Shown: positions 11,789 through 24,861 of the stretch, one piece after another
Layout of the letters: each line of letters starts with the position of its first letter
How positions within the stretch are numbered: the first letter of the stretch is position 1
Assembly: GCF_905404315.1 (NCBI RefSeq)
Contig: NC_066288.1
Span: 4,154,001 to 4,218,000, forward strand
Direction: 5' to 3'
Origin: Leptidea sinapis
Lineage: Eukaryota > Arthropoda > Insecta > Lepidoptera > Pieridae
DNA: 64,000 bases
Position numbers and translations under genes: made by a program
The notes under the pieces: generated by a model
Database searches by the model: none
What the model saw: only the letters and a program-made list of their open reading frames with translations
Told to the model about the DNA's origin: nothing

Positions 11789-12059
11789 TATTTATATATA
11801 TATAGATACTTTATTTATGCATTTGATAGTTCGTAATCAATTTCCGTGTGAGGTAATAGATAAGGAGAGTTTATAATACTTAATAGCGATACAAAAAGAA
11901 AACCCATTTCAAATATGCATGGTATATTTAAAACGAAGTAATTAAAAAGTAAGAAAAATATATTTCTCTACAAAATTTCGTAAGTTGGTGGTAATTACTT
12001 TTTAAAGTTTAATTTTTATTTACCTCGTTTTAAAGTAACCTATCTATATTTTGCGTTTT

Positions 12060-12870
12060 TGCTTTTAAGTCGATATTTTCTTTGTTTTGGGACAGTGCAG
12101 CCGATGTTAATATCATCTTTGTGCTGCAGAAGAGGGCTATTGGCGCCATTTATATCCTAGGACCTAAAGAATCATTGAGAGAAAAATTTAAAGAAATTAA
12201 CATTTTGACTATTGCTTCTCAATACATTCTTGATAATGATATAATAATATAATAATCTATATTAAATTATTAAAACTTTCGTGTGACATTATTAAATTAT
12301 TTATTAAGTAACCGAAACTAGTCGGTACCGACACCAACAAAAACGTGAGTAAAGCCGTATTAATTGATAATTTAATGTTCTATATGTTCATAAGCACATT
12401 GAGGAATTTGCTGGAAACTGTGACAATCGTTATATTAACACGAGAAACAAACATAAAATTGATATGCCTACGGCTCGGCTAAGTCGAGTAAGTAAGTCTT
12501 TTGTGTGGCGATGTATATGCTTTTACAACAAGATCCCAGAAAATGTTCAAAACAAAATTATTACGATATTCAAAAGAATTGTTAAAAAACGTTTGTGTGG
12601 TAAAGATTTTTTATTTGATTTTTTTCTTTCTTAATGATTCCACAAATTGGGAATGGAGCGATCGCTCTCAGGCTATTAATTAATAATTTTATTGTACAAT
12701 ATTTCTTTGTAAACATATTTTTTGATGAAAGAAAAGCCGAGTTTGTTGCACTCATTCTTCTCAGGTCTGAGGCGTTCATTTTGGAATGGGTGGTAGTTTT
12801 TGACTTTCGATAAGTGATGTCACATCCTATTTTGAATAAAAATATTTGAATTTGAATTCGTTCCATTTTT
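12060..12870 (+). pseudogene. Jockey/CR1-type LINE, 3' half remnant
   Basis: Plus-strand translation shows LQKRAIGAIYILGPKESL, then after an AT-rich interruption (about 12235-12370) NKHKIDMPTARLSRVSKSF and CFYNKIPENVQNK. These are successive blocks of the LINE C-terminus. The 3' untranslated end matches 3061-3208. It is truncated and frameshifted. Confidence 0.75.
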
Positions 12871-13420
12871 TACCCCACACTTCGATGTATTAAATTTCAG
12901 GTTACTAACCTTGTATATAATCTAAGAATTGTATGGCCAAGTGTTAAGCTGTGAAATACTTCTGGAATGCTCGAGAAATTCATGATGTGACGTTGTCCCC
13001 CCTCATCTATGAAATGAAGCCATTTCCGGCCGTATCCTGGATCAGCCTCGTGACCTTCACCATACTGATATCTTAAAACTAATTGTTTTTGTTTATTTAG
13101 TTACCTTTTTAATTCTTTTACCTTTCAGATTATAAATATACAGCGTGTTGCTCAAATGGCGACATTAAATAAACAGCTATCTAAACTTTGATGGAAAAAA
13201 AATTCTACAATTTAAAGTAAATATTTGGAATTTTAAAATTTAGAAACAAACAAAATATATATTTAAGCAACAAAATTTTAATCACCGTTTAATCATACGT
13301 GGTCGCATAACTAAGATGTACGTGTCAATGCCTACGCTAGCGAAAAAAACTTTATGGAGAAGATTATTCTAAAATTTGAAGTAAATATTTGAAATTTTCA
13401 AACAAACAAATAATATATTA

Positions 13421-13560
13421 ACACAAATAAAATTTGAAAAACAACAAAATTTTATGAACGATGCGGGACTCATACCCACGACCTCCGGCGTTCCGTGCCG
13501 GTGCTCTAACCAACCCGCATCGTTCATAAAATTTTGTTGTTTTTTAAATTTTATTTGTGT
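13421..13560 (-). repeat. 140-bp palindrome enclosing a tRNA-like sequence
   Basis: The arms 13421-13467 and 13514-13560 are almost perfect inverted repeats. On the minus strand, 13525-13456 folds like a tRNA: a 7-bp acceptor-like stem GAACGAT/ATCGTTC, an A-box-like GGTTAGAGC, an arm CCGGC-ACGGAAC-GCCGG with a 7-base loop, and a T-arm-like GTGGG-TATGAGT-CCCGC. Base 33 would be C, not U, so a working tRNA is unlikely. The related copy at 52640-52895 suggests a tRNA-derived SINE family. Confidence 0.65.
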
Positions 13561-13610
13561 ATTAACCCTAGAAGTGAGGGTTATCACTTTAAAAACATAA
13601 CAAATTGTTT

Positions 13611-15409
13611 ATATATTTAAGCAAAAAAATTTTAATCACCCTTACGGACGGCACGAAGGAGGTATCAGTGCTACGCTAGCGCGCGGCTACTAGATTTCTT
13701 AAAGGTTGTTCCGAGATTATATTATAGAAAATTGGTTATTAGGAATATTTGGGTGAATTATGTATTTTATTTTTTAAATACATTTATTATGATTACGTTT
13801 AACTAGTTCTACACGTATGTTTATTTAATGTCGGTATTTAGCGCCACGCTGTATATATTGTAGATTTTATTACAATTAAGTATAATTTATTTCCTAAAAC
13901 ATACAGCTCCAATCCAATGGTGAGATTCAATGAACATAGTGTAGAACTTCTTAACCGTAGTTAAAAAAAAAAACAAATCTTAAAATTAAATTAAATAATT
14001 GAAATTATGAAACTTTTCAACAAACAAATTGTACAAAAAAAAACGTTCTGAACGGCTACGGCGCGGCGTCCGACAAATTGTTATTATATTATTACTTACA
14101 GGGTGTTCCCAAATGATATTATGAATAGAAGATATATTTAGATGAATTATGTATTTATCTTTTCGAATTTATTTTTTATGATTACGGTTAACTAGCTCTA
14201 CGCGTGTGTTCATTCAATGTCGCCGATGAAGCTACACGATACACGTTTTTATAAAATTATCAAAAAAAAAAAAACTGGTATATCGATTACGTCACTGAAA
14301 AAACAATATCATAATTATTATCCCACGAATTTTGGAAATTATTAAGAAGTTTCAAATACAAATAAAACTAAATATTATTACAAAATAGAACTGCAATTTT
14401 TTAGAGCTTTTGCTATTAAAAACTATCCTTCTAATATTGTCCTCTGGATGTCACGAGATAACATATCTAGTACAGGTTAATAGGTAAGCCCCTTAAATTA
14501 AGTCTGAATTTTAATTAACCGTTCAAGGAATTTTTAAAATATCATCACAGTTTTAAAACTATACTTAATAGATTAATTGTTAATATTTAATTCTAATAAT
14601 AAAATATTTTTGATATGTACAAACCGATTAATTGAACTACAAAACTCATGAACGTTTTCGGTTTCATTTTAAAGACCAACTGTTGTAGTTACTGTTACAC
14701 ATGAACGTGTTTGTGAAGTCTTTATACATAAAACAAAAGTTAAGGCTTTCATTTCTTGTTTCTCTGTTACCTACAATTTTTTGCTGGTTGCTATTTATCA
14801 TACATCCGCGATTGTTATCTAGCACTAATTATTTCTTATCACACGACCATGAATATCAAAATAAGGATGACTTAGTCGCTTCGTAACTTTAAGTCGGCGT
14901 CATACTGCTGTGTATCTGTTCTCGCTCCTCTTAAGCTCAATAATGAATTATTATTTTTGAATTTCATTATTGAAATAAAAAACTAAGTTGTACTAATTTT
15001 TAAATAAAACAAAACTTCGAAATTCTCTATATAACTGCGTACTATTGCTCGGTGCCGCCCGCTTATCTAAATGAAACGAAATTGCATTTTTGTTTATTTT
15101 AGGTTTGTCATAAGTTTCAAGTATCCGACTGTGAAAATTACTAAGAAAAAACTCTTGAATAAGAAGGTAGGTTACAGAAATCTTATTCCTTGCTGCTTAT
15201 GCCTACAACGCTTTAGATACTAAGGGGATTGTGACGAAATTGTGTGCAATTTTGCAGCAATACGAATAAATAAGAAATCTTATTGATAAAAAATGATCGC
15301 TATATATTTTATTTAAAAAGAAACAGTTTAGTTGTAGGTTGTGAGAGCTTCCGCAGTTAGTTAATACGTACGTTCCGATATTCATTGGTTGTCTGTAATA
15401 CCTTAAATA
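13611..15409. other. AT-rich intergenic DNA
   Basis: No gene seen. Short open frames here have no recognisable domain. Confidence 0.4.
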
Positions 15410-15615
15410 CATGATCGGATTTGGTACGGCCGAAACATCATACGCGGTAAACTAACGGACTGTATTCGATTACTACATACTTGTCGCATTATTTATTGTA
15501 CATTGCAAAAAATATTGTTATTACAGCCCAGACCGTACCAATAAGACGCTGAACCAATTGGTCAGAGGCGCCTACCGGTTTGTCCGATGGTCCGGCCGTA
15601 CCAAATCCGATCATG
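15410..15615. mobile_element. MITE with ATGATCGGATTTGGTACGGCC ends
   Basis: The first 20 or so bases (CATGATCGGATTTGGTACGG) are repeated inverted at the right end (CCGTACCAAATCCGATCATG). About 206 bp with no coding capacity. The related element at 41293-41462 has the same ends with several changes. Confidence 0.7.
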
Positions 15616-15761
15616 TGTTTATGCTATTAGTCACCTGTGAGACGACATGTTTGCCGCGGTAATGTCACTCAATTCTTATTTAGATTTCTATGATTACAAC
15701 TTGTTACTGGCGGTTTTTTCGGTAGATAATGTCACTTATTTCCTAAACAAATGTTTAACGT

Positions 15762-16064
15762 CCGTTCCCAATATCCAGTCTATCTCTTACTTGTGATAAA
15801 ATTCGTAACTAACTTTGACTTTTCTGTCCCAATAAACTTATCGACGATAACTCACCATATCCGTACACGCTGTCTGACAATGGGACGACGTATAGCTTAC
15901 CAGCGATAGAAGTTTGTATGAAAATTGCAATTCACGCGTCCCAATATAAGGCGATAAGAATGACTTATCGGGTATATTGGGGCAGCTTTAGATTATTGAC
16001 AGCTAATACCATCAGTAGAAGGTAGTAATTTATCTCTATTTGTAGATACTATATTGGGAACCGC
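15762..16064. mobile_element. MITE-like element
   Basis: GTTCCCAATAT near the left end and ATATTGGGAAC near the right end form inverted termini. Several internal copies of TTGGGAC/GTCCCAA and CGATAA/TTATCG words make the inside self-complementary. Boundaries are approximate. Confidence 0.45.
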
Positions 16065-16469
16065 CGTAAATGTATTAAAATAATTAATGAACGTGAAATT
16101 TTCACATAGTGGAACTAGCTCCAGGCTGTAATATAATTATTTCTATTTATTTACGAATTTTCTATAAAAAACTATACACCGTGAACAATTTCATTCCAAT
16201 TAAAAGGGGATTGTGTATACAGTTATTTATTTATGCTCTTATTCTCAATTTCATCAATAATACTTATTTAAATAAATAAAATAAATAAATTAAAATTACA
16301 TTAAAAGTACTCAAGTATTAACTTTCCCACTTCCTTACTTCGTGTGGTGAACGCAACTCACTATCCCCTTTATCTAAATCAATAAGTAGCACACAACTAG
16401 ATCCTTCTCTACTCACCTGCCGTTAAGGTTTTAAAATAGTAAACCACTAGATCGTATACTGGACGCCTA

Positions 16470-16865
16470 TTAGTAGTACCAGACTATGCTGAACACTACT
16501 CCCCGTCAGTTCGTCTCTATCTATAAATAGTACACAAGTAGATCCTCTTTTGAAAGCTTCTCGCAATGCTGTTCAACACTATCTATAAATAATACATAAT
16601 TTGATTCTACATATATTGAATACTACTCACGGTCCTGTTCGTCTGTACCTATAAATAGTACATAATTAGATCCTCTATTGAACGCTTCTCGCAATGCCGT
16701 TCAAGTCTGTCTATAAATAATACATAATTTAATTCTATATTGAACACTACTCCCCGTCCTGTTCATCTTTACCTATAAATAGTACACAATTGGATCCTCT
16801 TTTGAACACTTCTCGCAATGCTGTTCAACTCTTACTATAAATAATGCAAAATTTGAATTGTATAC
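16470..16865. repeat. Minisatellite, units of roughly 120 bp
   Basis: At least three tandem units share CTATAAATAGTACAC, GATCCTCTTTTGAA and TTCTCGCAATGCTGTTCAA, followed by a half-unit with ATAAATAATACATAATTT and ACTACTCCCCGTCCTGTTC. More diverged material extends left to about 16370. Confidence 0.7.
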
Positions 16866-19800
16866 TGTAGGTGCTTAGTGTACTGCTAAAAACTCGAGTA
16901 AAACTTAACGTAGACTTGGTATGGCGATGTTCTCAGCGGGGATTGAACCACAGCCTGTTGTTACAGCAATAGGACACGTATATACCACACGCCAATACTC
17001 TAGTAACTAGATCGCTCTAAAGTTGGCATTTGTATCCAGTTACAGAGGGGAAACCCACTTTCCCTTCTCCAACCCCCATTTTTTGTTACAACGCAGTTAT
17101 TTTCAGCAACATTCGAGCAAACTAGAGCTTTGGCATAATACAGTAAAAGAACAGCTGTAGGGTACCTACGTCTGGGCGGAACGCTACGGTTGGTACATAC
17201 AAAAAGATTGACGACGCGGACGCTAATTTAACTCGGACAGCGACCAGGTCTATTACCTAAGTCAAAAGCCGAAGTTTCGGTCCGAAACGAAAGAACGACG
17301 AACTTCGAATTAAATCCTATTACCAAAGTACTTTCGGATCCGTATACTGCGGGCGGATTTCGTTTCGGAACAAAAGACATAACAATAAAAAGTAAAGTTG
17401 TTATTACGATCATAATAATGTGAAACAACGAAAAAGTAAATGTCAAGTTAATTTGGGAATAAGGTAAACGAAAGACAAAATGTCTAATCGCGAACTTCGT
17501 GACGATCTTCGGATCCGAAATACTTTCGTAATACGAAAATGTACGATCCGTCAACCGAATCTTCGTATTTCGATATTGGCAATAGGGCATGCAGTCTCGG
17601 CGGTCTACAGTGTCGCACTCAAAAGTTTGTCTCCCCTAGATATCTTAGCGGTCGTGTAAGTCGTGTGTTTGTGAGCGTGCGTCGAATCGGGCGCTGTAGT
17701 ATAAAATTAAAAGTATTGTTCTACTGTTATCTTGTGACTTTGGCGAAGATTACACCACTTGACCAGCTAGTTAGTTAGGAGTAGGAAAGTTGATAAACAC
17801 TCAGGCATCTAGCGAGTGAATAGTAAATAAGTAAGTAATAATATTGGTACCAAATATCGATCTTTCGGGACTGTCTTCAACCCTTCGCTCGCTACATTAG
17901 TGAGGTGTTAGAGAACATTAAAACTTCAATAATATCATAGCAACGTTATTGTATTTATAATTTTTCGAATTGAATCCATTGTGTGCTTACACAGTAAACA
18001 CAGATTTCAACACTTACAACTAAAAATATTCTAAATGAAAACAAACAAAAATACATCCGTTATAAAAGAATGTGGCTTGTGCATAATTTATTCTTATGTT
18101 TCAACCAAGTCGAATGGCCATTGTGGTTATTGGATATTAAAGTGCTAGGTAGGTATTTTCTGGAACTTAGAAGATACCTGTGCAGATTTAAGTGCAATAA
18201 TGTTTTAAATGCCTTTAAGAATATTGGGTGCCGATGTATCCCCGTGTAATACAGGTATTAATATACTTTGCCAATGTGCACATTATTATATCATCGCTCA
18301 TCGCATTAAATAAATGATATAAGATTTAATTACATACATTTAATCTAATATATTGCTATCATTTCAATTTAGTCTAAACGTTGAACGTACTTCAACAATT
18401 CATCGAATCCCACTAATAAAAAAAAATATAAAATGCACATTTAAATAATATAAAAACCAAAGATTTAATTCCAATTCAATGACATACAGAATTCAGTACT
18501 TAATATAGAGAAAGTTTTTTTTATTATGACAAAGACTAGATATCACATGGTTTGAGCCGTGTTATAAAATTCTAAAACATTTTTATGGCTTGAATATTTT
18601 CTCGTCCTGCACGACAGGTAAGGCCTTGTAAATCCAATCTGGAAAAGTCCATATTCATATATTTCGTTTCAAATTTATTACGATAAAAAACTTCGACATT
18701 TTAAAAAATTATACTAATTCGCTATAGGCACGTGAAACATTCAAAATTAAATTGTATTCCGTTATAATTTGTCAACTGTTGAAGTTTATGGACCCAATAT
18801 AATTATAGTTTAATGAACAAGTAATATATATATATATTATATTTCTACATAACCCCAGTATATAAGTTAATGGGTACCTATAACGCACATAGGAATGGTG
18901 CAGGAGAATGCAAGACAGTCCATTTTAAATGTTCATTATTAATGATTAATTTTAGAATATCTTTGCCCTAACTTTAATTATACATCATTAAAATTTAGTT
19001 TTCTTTGCGCCAAGTCAAAACTTATATTAACTATCATTATTTGCCATCGATACTATGTAGTTAATTGAGACAGGGTTCATTTGTTAAGTACGTCTCGTTA
19101 CGGTTCTGTAGGATGTGAAACTCTAGTGTATACTATACTGCTATAGTAGACATGTCATTTAAAGTAATACCAACAACTGTGAAGTGGCAAAAATAGAAAC
19201 TACGGTCGCCATCTTGAAATGTCATTCGACTGTCAGTGTCTGCTACTTTCGAGTGTTCCGTGTGTTTTTTGTTGCGTTACTTCTGAATTTTAAGCGTTAA
19301 ATATGCCCCGATTAATATTTTGTGCACATTGGAATTAATTAGCAACACTGAAACAACGATGGCGACACCTATCAGTTCACAGATAAGTTGGTGACACTGT
19401 ATTCTCGTTAACGTATCAGAGAATTCCACAAACAACAAAACTCGTAGTAGGACCGGGTACTGTACAAGCAGCAAAACTTTCTTGCAAACAGTAGGTACTT
19501 TAGGAAAAATAAATTTTTAGTAGTGGGAAATATTTACATAACAATAACTATGATCGTATTGAACGGAGAATTTATTGCACAAACTGTTAACTAGTCTACA
19601 GGTGATACGTGGCGCAACTAAAGACATGTTTTTATATCTTTATTGCAAATTTCATTTAAAATTCAATACTTCCGATAAAGTATTCTACGAGTTTTTATTT
19701 TTAATCTGTGGTCAAGTTAAAGAGTGTCAAAGTCATAGTTAACATCTGTGGTAAGAACAGATAACAAATAACACTTTTAATACGGAGTTGTTTAATCGTC

Positions 19801-22800
19801 ATTTATGCAACTATACAACTTATTATCAACAGTTGCATACAAGACTTTATACCCACAATATGAATCCTCTATAAAAGATTCTGAAACAGTTAGCTTACTG
19901 CTAACATTAAAAAACCAGTCCTAGTAACCATTATGTCATTCAAACGAGTTTTGTAATGTTGTACTGAATCTCATTACAACACTCATTTGGATGATGTAAT
20001 GGTTATTAGGACATTGGGCCATAAAGCATGAGTGTGGCTAAAGACGATTTTAGATAAATCGATTGAGTTTTTAATGTCTGTTACAAAATTTGCAATAAAG
20101 CTCAGATAAAAACGATAGTTGTTACATTCTCTACCACTGTTATTTCTACGCTCTACATACCGTGAGAGAATACAAGAACCGCAACTTATATTTTATTTAT
20201 ATCTAATATCCGGCAGTGAACTGACTGATGTTCTTTTCTTAGACGATTAACAATAAACAGTAGCACGATACTGAACTCCTTACCAACACCACTACCAAAA
20301 AGACATTCACATTATGTTGAATTATTATTCAAATCGTAAACCATTACATCTATATTAAATAGATTGTGAACATGAATTATACAAAATAAACCTAAGCCAG
20401 TGGAAGCTCCCGTAGTTAATATATTTCAATATTAATATAGCGTACTTATATTTCTGTGATAAAATATTTGATATGCTAATCGATGTTATTGAAAATTGCA
20501 ATAATAAGGCACGGACTAGTAAAAAAAGAAGGACTCCGCGCTGTGATATTAGCAAGTGAAGCACCTTTAAGCTAGTGTGTGTGCGGTTACGGGGTACCTA
20601 TACCAGTTACACAATTTTTTCTCCCTTAAATAATCACATATCCACAAATACTTTTATAGTATTGTTTTTACACTTTTTCACAACGTATTTACGACGGCAT
20701 TTTTAAAATATTTTATTGCGACGCAAACTGATCTGTCACAGACAATGGCATATCTTATAATGGCGGCCGATCGGCTTGTATTAGTGTAAGTGTGTGCGTA
20801 GGGCTATATATTAACACGTTTACCGGCTTGTTTTGGTGCTTCAATGTTATGTAATGTGACACGGAGTCCTTCTTTTTTTAGTCGTCCGTATAACGAGGAT
20901 AATATTTTATTTTGTATATATTATTAGAAATAGGAGAGTTGTACCTACGTGTATGGTCGCCTACACATCTGAAACTTAATATCTGATATTTGGTAGTAGT
21001 AGCTGGCAGATGTTATCACTCAAACTTCATACGTACGATTCAACTACACCTTACCATAACTACCTAACTAGTTTTACTATTTTATGTATCAATTTCGTTA
21101 AAGCGTACATTTTATACTTACTTAATATGAGTTCCTTAACACGATATCTATTCACGCATCGTTTCATTATTTTTAAATCCAATTCGACATTGTTCACTTA
21201 AATAATAATTATGCATCGCAACAAATTAAGGTTAGTTATAATTAGCAGTTAAAACTAAATAAACAGTCTTTCTATTGACTGGTCAACAAAATAACATTAA
21301 AGTCAGGTGGGATTTTTTGCAGGAACCAATGCATTGCCTGATGTTTGCTAGTGATACTATAAATTAACAACGGCTTCACAAAGAGCGATTTTAGTTTCAT
21401 TATAAAAATAAAAGCTAAAGGGATGTTCAGACGGTACGATTAGCATTCATAGCAAAGCTGGCGGACATAAAAAATTGTGCGTCAAATAAATAATTAATTA
21501 ATTATGTATAACAAATATGTATTCTATAATTAATAATAATATTTAGATTATTTAAGAAGAAATAAGATAACATTATTAATAGAAGAGATCTCGAAAAACA
21601 TTTGTTTGTGGGTATGGTATTTGGGAGATCTAGGATGTGAGCATAATTTACTTCTGAGGAAATTACCTAATCCGTGCAAAAATCTTAATATGATGAAATC
21701 AAAATAAACAGTTCATTTTAATTTGTTTTGTTGACTTTGTTCTAATATAACCATCACGATAATATAAATTTTATAAAATAAATTTGACGGCGCATCCGCC
21801 AACGTTGGACGTCAGGTTGACTTTTAGCTGTAAAAGTCAGCCTAGCGAAGCGTCATTGTCGATGGCAGTGCGGGCGGACATCTTGACTTCACTTTTTGTT
21901 CGAGACGATGCCCGCACACCACGCTTGTGACGAATCGCTTTGCATCCGAGTGATAGTTTAATCTAGTGTTAAAATTAAGTTGGTTTTTCGTGTTGCTTAG
22001 ACTGTACATTGTTCATTTGACTGTGTATTTCGATTATTAAACCCTGTGCTGATTAAACAACTGTGATTGTAACAAGGACTTGTGATTTTTCTGCTCACAC
22101 CGACCTGCCTGCCTATCTAACCACATACATCACACAAGATGAGTTCTGATGCAGGCCCTCCTGCCTCTTTAAATTTTATATAATGTTTTGAATGACAGTT
22201 GACATTCAACAAGTGAGTTGAAGCGATAAAAGTTAGAAAGTATGAAACTAATCGATCCAATTTTTGTCTCTTTGATTTTTTTGAATGACTATCAACATAA
22301 CAAGTGATCTTGAAGTTAATCTACAAAAAAAAAATCGCTCAATGTGATCACATTGTAAAATAAAATCTAGGTAAAATAATAATCAAAATTGATTTTAGAA
22401 TATTATGAATACATTTTTTGGACCTTGATGTAAAAATTACAAACCGTGAATCAATTAATATGAGAGATGGGATTTTATAAGTAGTAATAAACATTGCGAT
22501 TTCTATAATTTAAAGAAAACCATGATGCTTAAACTTAACATTTAGTTTCGTTTTTATCACATAACAACAGCGTTTTTCGTATGTGACATAACTTCCGTAG
22601 ATATCAACATGTTGCTTAAATAAATAAAAGTAATTATCGCATAACATCTACCGCGTTTTTACATATGTACATCTCAAAAAAGACATATAAAATAACTATG
22701 TAACAGATAAAACTTAAAAATTTGTACTTCAAAATAAATTACTTAATAATAAAAATTAAACACGATTATGTTTTGCTCTACCAAATATATTATACTCTAG

Positions 22801-23903
22801 TTCTAGCTAAGTTTATTTTGTGTTGTACATTAGGTATATTTGCGTTCGAAACTTGCAGGCTGCATACTCGTATATAAGTTTCGTGTTGCCGCTGCGTTAG
22901 CACCGAACGCGTAGTCTTATAATAGTTTAAATTACTTTTATAGTTACAATAAACTACAATATAATGTTGGTATGAGCGGTGTCGTGGATGCTTCCCCGCT
23001 CATACCTAAAGCGTTTAGGTGATCGAATCGTTTCGCACCGCCTGTTTGCTACGTAATAACAACTATACTACGTTATATTCTCTGTTGTTTATCAATGTTG
23101 TCTGCCCGATGTTTTAGGTAGGTACATTTAGACTTAACTTCACAAAAGCTTTCAAATTTGGAATTCCTTTCTGTTCGATTATTCTATTTTTCATATTTTT
23201 TTTACGGTTTCTTTGTTGGCTATTGCTATGTATTGAAAGGTCTCGTTTTGAAATTTAATCTACCTTTTGAAACAGTTATCAGAAGATTTTTATTACCTCC
23301 GTCACTTTTACGATATGCTAGCTAATAGCATATATCTGAGGGAACACTTGACATTTTAATTGACATTATAATAATACTTGTAGACGTACAGGCCGTGCGA
23401 AACAAAACGGCACTGCATCCACATTCATACACGTATGTACAGTTTAGATTATGTTCAGTCGAACAGCCACGGGACTGAAATATTCGCATCATACTTATAA
23501 GTATAATAAATATAGTCGCCAACATTTCGTCTACATTCTTTCAAGGTGGGTTTAAATTAACTTAACGAAACAAATGTATATCAGCCACGCTTATATTATG
23601 AACACTCTAATATGTTTTCTCTGTTCAAAGTTACGCTCTATCTTCGTTCCGATATCGAGTATCGATTGTAAATCTTTCCTTTAAATATGTATTATGTTTC
23701 CATGACTATAATATGCATTAAATAGAGCGATTTTTAAAACAGGCTTAAACATGTTCGGTGGGGACAAAAGAAACAATCCGACGTGTCAGCGTACGACGGC
23801 CAACTCTCACTCGTGGTCGGAGCGACAACAGTAGCGCAGCAGTCTTTGTTTGATTAGCGCATCACTCGGTGACATATTCTGAGTTTCAGTCGCATTAGTT
23901 CCA
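16866..23903. other. Intergenic DNA between lipase and turtle genes
   Basis: About 7 kb without a recognisable protein gene on either strand. It holds weak inverted repeats (for example around 17235-17590), a miRNA-like hairpin at 19918-20012 and a G+C-richer segment at 21785-22180. The part just left of 23904 should be the 3' UTR of the minus-strand turtle gene; possible AATAAA signals (TTTATT on the plus strand) occur, for example near 23289, but I cannot choose one. Confidence 0.5.
19918..20012 (+). other. Long hairpin of pre-miRNA size
   Basis: Arms of 41 bases (starting GTCCTAGTAACCATTATGTC and ending with GATGTAATGGTTATTAGGAC) pair around a 13-base loop. As plus-strand RNA I count 35 Watson-Crick pairs, 4 G-U pairs and 2 mismatches. 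It may be a miRNA precursor or a small MITE; no second copy was noticed in the window. Confidence 0.4.
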
Positions 23904-24861
23904 TCAGCAGACAGTCTCGGCGGGGGTGGCGACGGGTCCGGGCCCCAGCGGCGTCAGGGCGGCCAGGCCGAGGGGCTCCGGAGACCGTCGCCGCAGCGCC
24001 TGGCGCTTGCGGAACTCCAGGAACTCCTCCTTCATGGCGCGCACGCGGGCCTCCACGTCGTCGCGGGCGGGGCGCGCGCGGGGCCGCTCGGGCGACTGCG
24101 GCGTGGGAGTGCGGGTCGCGCGGTCCCACTCGTAGTGGCCGTCCACGGAGCCCGCGTCGGGCTCGGGGGGCGGCGCGGGGGGCGGCGCGGGGGGAGGGGC
24201 GGGCGGCGCGCGGTACGGCGGCGGCCGCCACTCGGCCAGGCTGCCAGTGCGGCTGCTGCGGTTCTGCTGGGAGGACGCGTTCTTGCTGCCGAACCCGCTC
24301 GACGACGAGCGGCTCTCCGGCGACGCCTCGTGCGGCGGCGGCGGCTCGGCCCGCGCGCGCGCCTGCCGGGGCAGCGGCCGCCATCTTGTCCGGTTGAGAG
24401 CGCCGCACGGCCCGCGGCTCGCCGAGTCGTTGACGGGCGGACGCGTCCGGAGGAAGAACGAGGGCGGGGTGGGGAACGAGCCGTCCGCGGAGCTCGGGAA
24501 TGGCACCGAACTGAGGTCGGAGATGTGAAGCGGCGACCACGGTGTCCAGGCGGGCACCCACGCGGGCCAGGGGGGCCATGGCGGCCAGTTAGCGAGCGCG
24601 GGGGATGATGCGCGGAACAGGGGGGGCGCGGCCGCGGGGTGGAGGGGCGCCCGGAGCCGCGGGAGAAACCCGCCGTCGTCCGATGAAGAGGGCGCGGGGG
24701 AGGGGCCCGGGGAGGGCCCCGAGGACACGGAGGGCGCGGGGGACACACGCCGGACGACTCCCCAGGGCCGCGTCTCTGCGCCGCACCGGCCGGGCGGCCA
24801 TATCCAGTTGGCCGTGAAGCGCAGACACTGAACTATACTCGATATTCCGCTTTCTCTAAAT
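23904..24861 (-). CDS. tutl: turtle exon 17: cytoplasmic tail and stop
   Basis: Starts after the strong acceptor TTTGTGTCAACAG, in the phase left by exon 16, and runs 318 codons to TGA at 23904-23906. Encodes WIWPPGRCGAETRPWG, Pro/Ser-rich sequence, ESRSSSSGFGSKN and PPPYRAPP proline runs (possible SH3 or EVH1 ligands), then an Arg/Glu-rich segment, ending ETVC, a possible PDZ-binding end. It is far more GC-rich than its surroundings, and open frames overlap in several phases; the chosen frame fits both phase and motifs. Confidence 0.82.

Noticed and set aside
13456..13525. A functional tRNA gene on the minus strand
   Set aside because: The fold is tRNA-like but base 33 is C, the T-loop is TATGAGT, and the D-stem pairs poorly. 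A SINE-type repeat is a better reading.
17228..17778. Overlapping open frames of 120 (minus) and 79 (plus) codons
   Set aside because: No recognisable domain. The region has weak inverted repeats (CCGAAACTTCGG-type words), so a decayed MITE is likelier than a gene.
21785..22180. A segment ending with ACCGACCTGCCTGCCTATC and an ATG-initiated MSSDAGPPAS, resembling a retroelement LTR and gag start
   Set aside because: No second LTR, no primer-binding site that I can name, and the frame closes at once. Too weak to annotate.
22970..23010. Small hairpin GGTATGAGCGG / CCGCTCATACC
   Set aside because: Ten-pair stem with a long loop and no wider support. Such hairpins occur by chance in a window of this size.
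23926..24608. Plus-strand open frames of 69 to 157 codons, and extra minus-strand frames of 238 and 241 codons, across the GC-rich block at 24 kb
   Set aside because: They arise from GC-rich composition opposite or beside the turtle tail exon. Only one frame fits the splice phase and the SRSSSSGFGSKN and proline motifs.
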